Below, one piece after another: positions 3,785-6,634 of a DNA stretch of 6,634 bases (its first letter is position 1; each line of letters opens with the position of its first letter). Made by a program: the position numbers and the translations under genes. This DNA is from an uncultured Bacteroides sp. (GTDB taxonomy: Bacteria > Bacteroidota > Bacteroidia > Bacteroidales > Bacteroidaceae): contig NZ_CABUHK010000143.1 in NCBI RefSeq assembly GCF_902491285.1, positions 1 through 6,634 on the forward strand. Reading direction: 5' to 3'. Below the pieces are notes generated by a model, which was not told where the DNA came from, searched no databases, and saw only the letters and a list, made by a program, of their open reading frames with translations.

Positions 3785-6634
3785 TCAATCGAATGTTCCG
3801 TAACGGGTCGGCAACAATTTGCGGTCTCCTAACGTATTATCTACACGTGCCACGTTTATCCAGAATTTATTCTCACGTACACTCTCTATCGGATAAGCAG
3901 CTTTCTCGCGTGTGTATGAATGTTCCCAAAGGTCATTGACCACTTCATATTCGGGGTGCGGAGCATTAATCAATACATTGTCATTCTTGTCTGCTTCACC
4001 ATTCTTCACTTCCTGAATTTCTTTCCAGATATTCAGCATGACATCTACGAAGTTGTCCAGTTCGGCAAGGCTTTCGCTTTCCGTAGGCTCAATCATCAAT
4101 GTGCCGTGAACGGGGAAAGAAAGGGTAGGGGCATGGTAGCCGTAATCCATCAGACGTTTTGCGATGTCATTCTCCGAAATACCTGTCTCTTCGTGTACTT
4201 TGCGACATTCCAGAATCATTTCGTGTCCCACAAAACCGTTTGCTCCGCAATAGACGATACCATAAGTGTCTTTCAGGCAAGCAGCCAGATAATTCGCATT
4301 CAGAATCGCTATTTTGGTAGCCTGTGTCAGACCGTCCGTACCCATCATGCGGATATATCCGTATGTGATAGGCAGAATGCCTGCACTTCCGAACGGAGCC
4401 GAAGAAACCTGGTTTTGTGCATTTCCGAAGATGCCATGTCCGGGCAGGAAAGGAACCAGATGTTCTGCTACGCAGATAGGGCCTACTCCCGGGCCGCCGC
4501 CGCCATGAGGAGAAGCGAATGTCTTGTGAAGATTCAGATGGCAGACATCAGCGCCAATAAATCCCGGATTGGTCAGTCCTACTTGTGCGTTCATGTTAGC
4601 GCCATCCATGTATACTTGTGCACCACACGCATGGATAATATTGCAAATCTCCTTTATCTCCGTTTCAAAAATACCATGAGTAGAGGGATAGGTAATCATT
4701 AATGCGGCTAATTCATCCTTATTCTCTTCTGCTTTGGCACGCAAATCGTTCATATCCACATTTCCTAACTCATCGCAGGCACAAGTAACGGTCGTAAATC
4801 CTGCCTGAATAGCCGATGCGGGATTCGTCCCGTGAGCCGATGCCGGAATCAGAACTTTGTTCCGATGTCCCTGGCCGATACTCTCAAGGTAAGCTCGAAT
4901 CACGCGAAGGCCGGTATATTCGCCCGCAGCACCCGAATTCGGTTGTAGGCTGACTCCTGCAAAACCGGTGATAATCTTCAAATCCTCACTCAGGTTCTTT
5001 ATCAGTTCGCGGTATCCTTCTGCCTGGTCTTCGGGAACCAACGGGTGCATACCCATGAACTCTGAACAACTTAAAGGCAGCATCTCCGAAGCAGCGTTCA
5101 ATTTCATCGTGCATGAGCCGAGGGAAATCATAGAGTGAGCCAGTGAAATATCCTTGCGGTCCAAACGTTTGATATAACGCATCATCTCCGTTTCCGTATG
5201 ATATTTGCTGAATACTTCGTGAGTAAGGAAAGGACTCGTCCGTCTCAAAGCCTTGTCGATGATGCTTTTCTCGGGAATATCATCTACCTTCTGATAATCT
5301 TTTCCGGCAGCGATGGCAAAGATGGAAAGCAACACATTAGCGGCTGCAATATCCGTAGTTTCGTCAATGCTGAAACCTACATCCCCATTCTCATAATAGC
5401 GCAGATTTACCTCTTTGCTAAGTGCAATCGTACGAATCTGCTGTGCCGAAACGTGTTCGGGCAGTTCAAAACGCAATGTGTCGAAATATTGTGCGTTTAC
5501 TTGGGTATATCCGAATTTCTTCAACTGCTTGTCGAGGAATACGGTGATACTGTGGATGCGCGAAGCAATGGTTGAAATACCTTCCTGCCCGTGGTAAACG
5601 GCATAAAAGCCTGCCATTGTAGCCAACAGGGCTTGTGCCGTACAGATATTCGATGTCGCTTTTTCCCGCTTGATGTGCTGTTCGCGTGTCTGCAAAGCCA
5701 TGCGGTAACAGAGTTTGCCGTATTTATCTTTCGACCATCCGATGATACGTCCCGGCATATTCCGTTTGTATTCGTCCCTTGTGGCGAAGTAAGCGGCAGA
5801 CGGGCCGCCATAGAACATCGGTGTGCCCAGGCGCTGGGTCGTTCCGAATACGATGTCCGCTCCCCATTCTCCCGGTGGAGTCAGCAGGGCAAGACTCAGA
5901 ATATCGGCTGCGACAGCTACTTTGCATTCGGCTGCATGCGCTTTTTCTGTAAATGCGGTATAATCTTCTACGTTTCCGTTGGAATTAGGGTATTGCAGGA
6001 TGCAGGCGAAGACTTCCGGTGAGGGTTCAAAATCTTTATATTTGCCTACGCGCAGTTCGATACCTTGTGGTACGGCACGTGTAGTCATGACAGCCAGTGT
6101 TTGCGGGAAGACATTTTCGTCAACGAAGACTACGTTTGCACCCGATTTCTGTTGGGTGCGGGAACGCAGGGCATACATCATGCTGACAGCTTCGGCAGCG
6201 GCAGTTCCTTCGTCCAGTAGCGAACAGTTGGCAAGCGGCATGGCAGTAAGGTCACACACGGCTGTCTGGAAATTCATCAATGCTTCCAGGCGTCCTTGCG
6301 ACACTTCAGTCTGATAAGGAGTGTAGGAAGTGTACCACACCGGATTCTCGAATACATTCCGTTGGATAACGGCAGGTGTAATCGTATTGTACCAGCCCAG
6401 ACCGATATAGGTGGTGTACAGTTTGTTTTTACTTGCCAGTGCGGCGATGTGTTTTCCAAATTCGTATTCCGTCAGCGGACTCGCCAATGCTAACGGCTCT
6501 TTCAGCCGGATATTGGCAGGAATTGTTTTATCAATAAGTTCGTCCAGTGATTCTACTCCAATTTTGCGGAGCATCACGGCTGTGTCTTGTTCATTGATGC
6601 CGATGTGACGGCTAGCTAACAAATCGGTTTTCAT
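3785..6634 (-). CDS. gcvP: Glycine dehydrogenase (decarboxylating), glycine cleavage system P-protein
   Basis: This is a complete 949-residue P-protein of the single-chain (fused alpha/beta) type, close to the roughly 950-residue length of E. coli GcvP. It decarboxylates glycine with pyridoxal phosphate and passes the aminomethyl group to the lipoyl arm of the H-protein, feeding one-carbon units to tetrahydrofolate in the cytoplasm. The N-terminal half (about 1-445) includes TSYTPYQTEVSQGRLEAL (102-119) and YGGPSAAYFA (275-284). The C-terminal half holds LGSCTMKLN (505-513), SAHGTNPASA (599-608) and the cofactor site HLNLHKTFASPHGGGGPG (699-716), with Lys704 as the expected Schiff-base lysine. 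Nothing key is missing. The ATG is the final three bases of the window and gives a normal N-terminus (LASRHIGINEQD), so the promoter and any glycine riboswitch would be outside. It converges on the nitroreductase gene. No gcvT, gcvH or lpd gene is in view. Confidence 0.97.
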   Translation of the reverse strand: MKTDLLASRHIGINEQDTAVMLRKIGVESLDELIDKTIPANIRLKEPLALASPLTEYEFGKHIAALASKNKLYTTYIGLGWYNTITPAVIQRNVFENPVWYTSYTPYQTEVSQGRLEALMNFQTAVCDLTAMPLANCSLLDEGTAAAEAVSMMYALRSRTQQKSGANVVFVDENVFPQTLAVMTTRAVPQGIELRVGKYKDFEPSPEVFACILQYPNSNGNVEDYTAFTEKAHAAECKVAVAADILSLALLTPPGEWGADIVFGTTQRLGTPMFYGGPSAAYFATRDEYKRNMPGRIIGWSKDKYGKLCYRMALQTREQHIKREKATSNICTAQALLATMAGFYAVYHGQEGISTIASRIHSITVFLDKQLKKFGYTQVNAQYFDTLRFELPEHVSAQQIRTIALSKEVNLRYYENGDVGFSIDETTDIAAANVLLSIFAIAAGKDYQKVDDIPEKSIIDKALRRTSPFLTHEVFSKYHTETEMMRYIKRLDRKDISLAHSMISLGSCTMKLNAASEMLPLSCSEFMGMHPLVPEDQAEGYRELIKNLSEDLKIITGFAGVSLQPNSGAAGEYTGLRVIRAYLESIGQGHRNKVLIPASAHGTNPASAIQAGFTTVTCACDELGNVDMNDLRAKAEENKDELAALMITYPSTHGIFETEIKEICNIIHACGAQVYMDGANMNAQVGLTNPGFIGADVCHLNLHKTFASPHGGGGPGVGPICVAEHLVPFLPGHGIFGNAQNQVSSAPFGSAGILPITYGYIRMMGTDGLTQATKIAILNANYLAACLKDTYGIVYCGANGFVGHEMILECRKVHEETGISENDIAKRLMDYGYHAPTLSFPVHGTLMIEPTESESLAELDNFVDVMLNIWKEIQEVKNGEADKNDNVLINAPHPEYEVVNDLWEHSYTREKAAYPIESVRENKFWINVARVDNTLGDRKLLPTRYGTFD

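Noticed and set aside
3920..4702. A 260-codon + strand open frame opposite gcvP
   Set aside because: It is antisense to the highly conserved C-terminal half of GcvP, shows no family motif and is explained by codon bias of the opposite strand.
3785..6634. Glycine riboswitch controlling gcvP
   Set aside because: The gene's start codon is at the window edge, so its leader is not present and nothing can be said.

Overview
The window looks like chromosomal DNA of a Bacteroides-type bacterium, probably from the gut Bacteroides group. The reasons are a textbook Bacteroidota promoter (TTG, 19 bp, TAnnTTTG) at 248-277, A-rich leaders without clear Shine-Dalgarno sequences, and protein sequences that read as Bacteroides versions of their families. 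The species cannot be fixed from the sequence alone.

Layout. Positions 1-281 hold no recognisable gene. They contain a long imperfect hairpin (71-116), a degenerate tandem repeat with a 22-bp period (93-224) and the promoter. Four + strand genes follow, with gaps of 49 to 65 bp and no other promoter seen: a YigZ/IMPACT-family protein (282-896), an exported C39-like cysteine peptidase (946-1815), a homologue of the HpaII restriction endonuclease (1868-2953) and a small FMN nitroreductase (3019-3588). They are best read as one transcription unit that starts almost on the yigZ start codon. Positions 3589-3784 hold a second 22-bp-period array (3663-3750), which contains a strong terminator-like hairpin (3702-3738). 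On the other strand, and converging on this terminator, lies a complete glycine dehydrogenase gene, gcvP (3785-6634). Its start codon is the last three bases of the window, so its promoter is outside.

How the parts relate. gcvP is a core one-carbon metabolism gene. The four + strand genes share no obvious pathway. The most notable is the HpaII homologue: no methyltransferase is in view, it sits among housekeeping genes, and the site aligned from memory with the family's catalytic S-x-K reads N-V-R. It may therefore be a domesticated, non-cleaving or re-specified restriction enzyme. The second notable signal is that the two intergenic regions flanking the four-gene block carry 22-bp arrays with the same internal phasing (CG at unit positions 1-2, TTT at 7-9, an A-rich end). 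This points to one repeat family with a shared role or origin.
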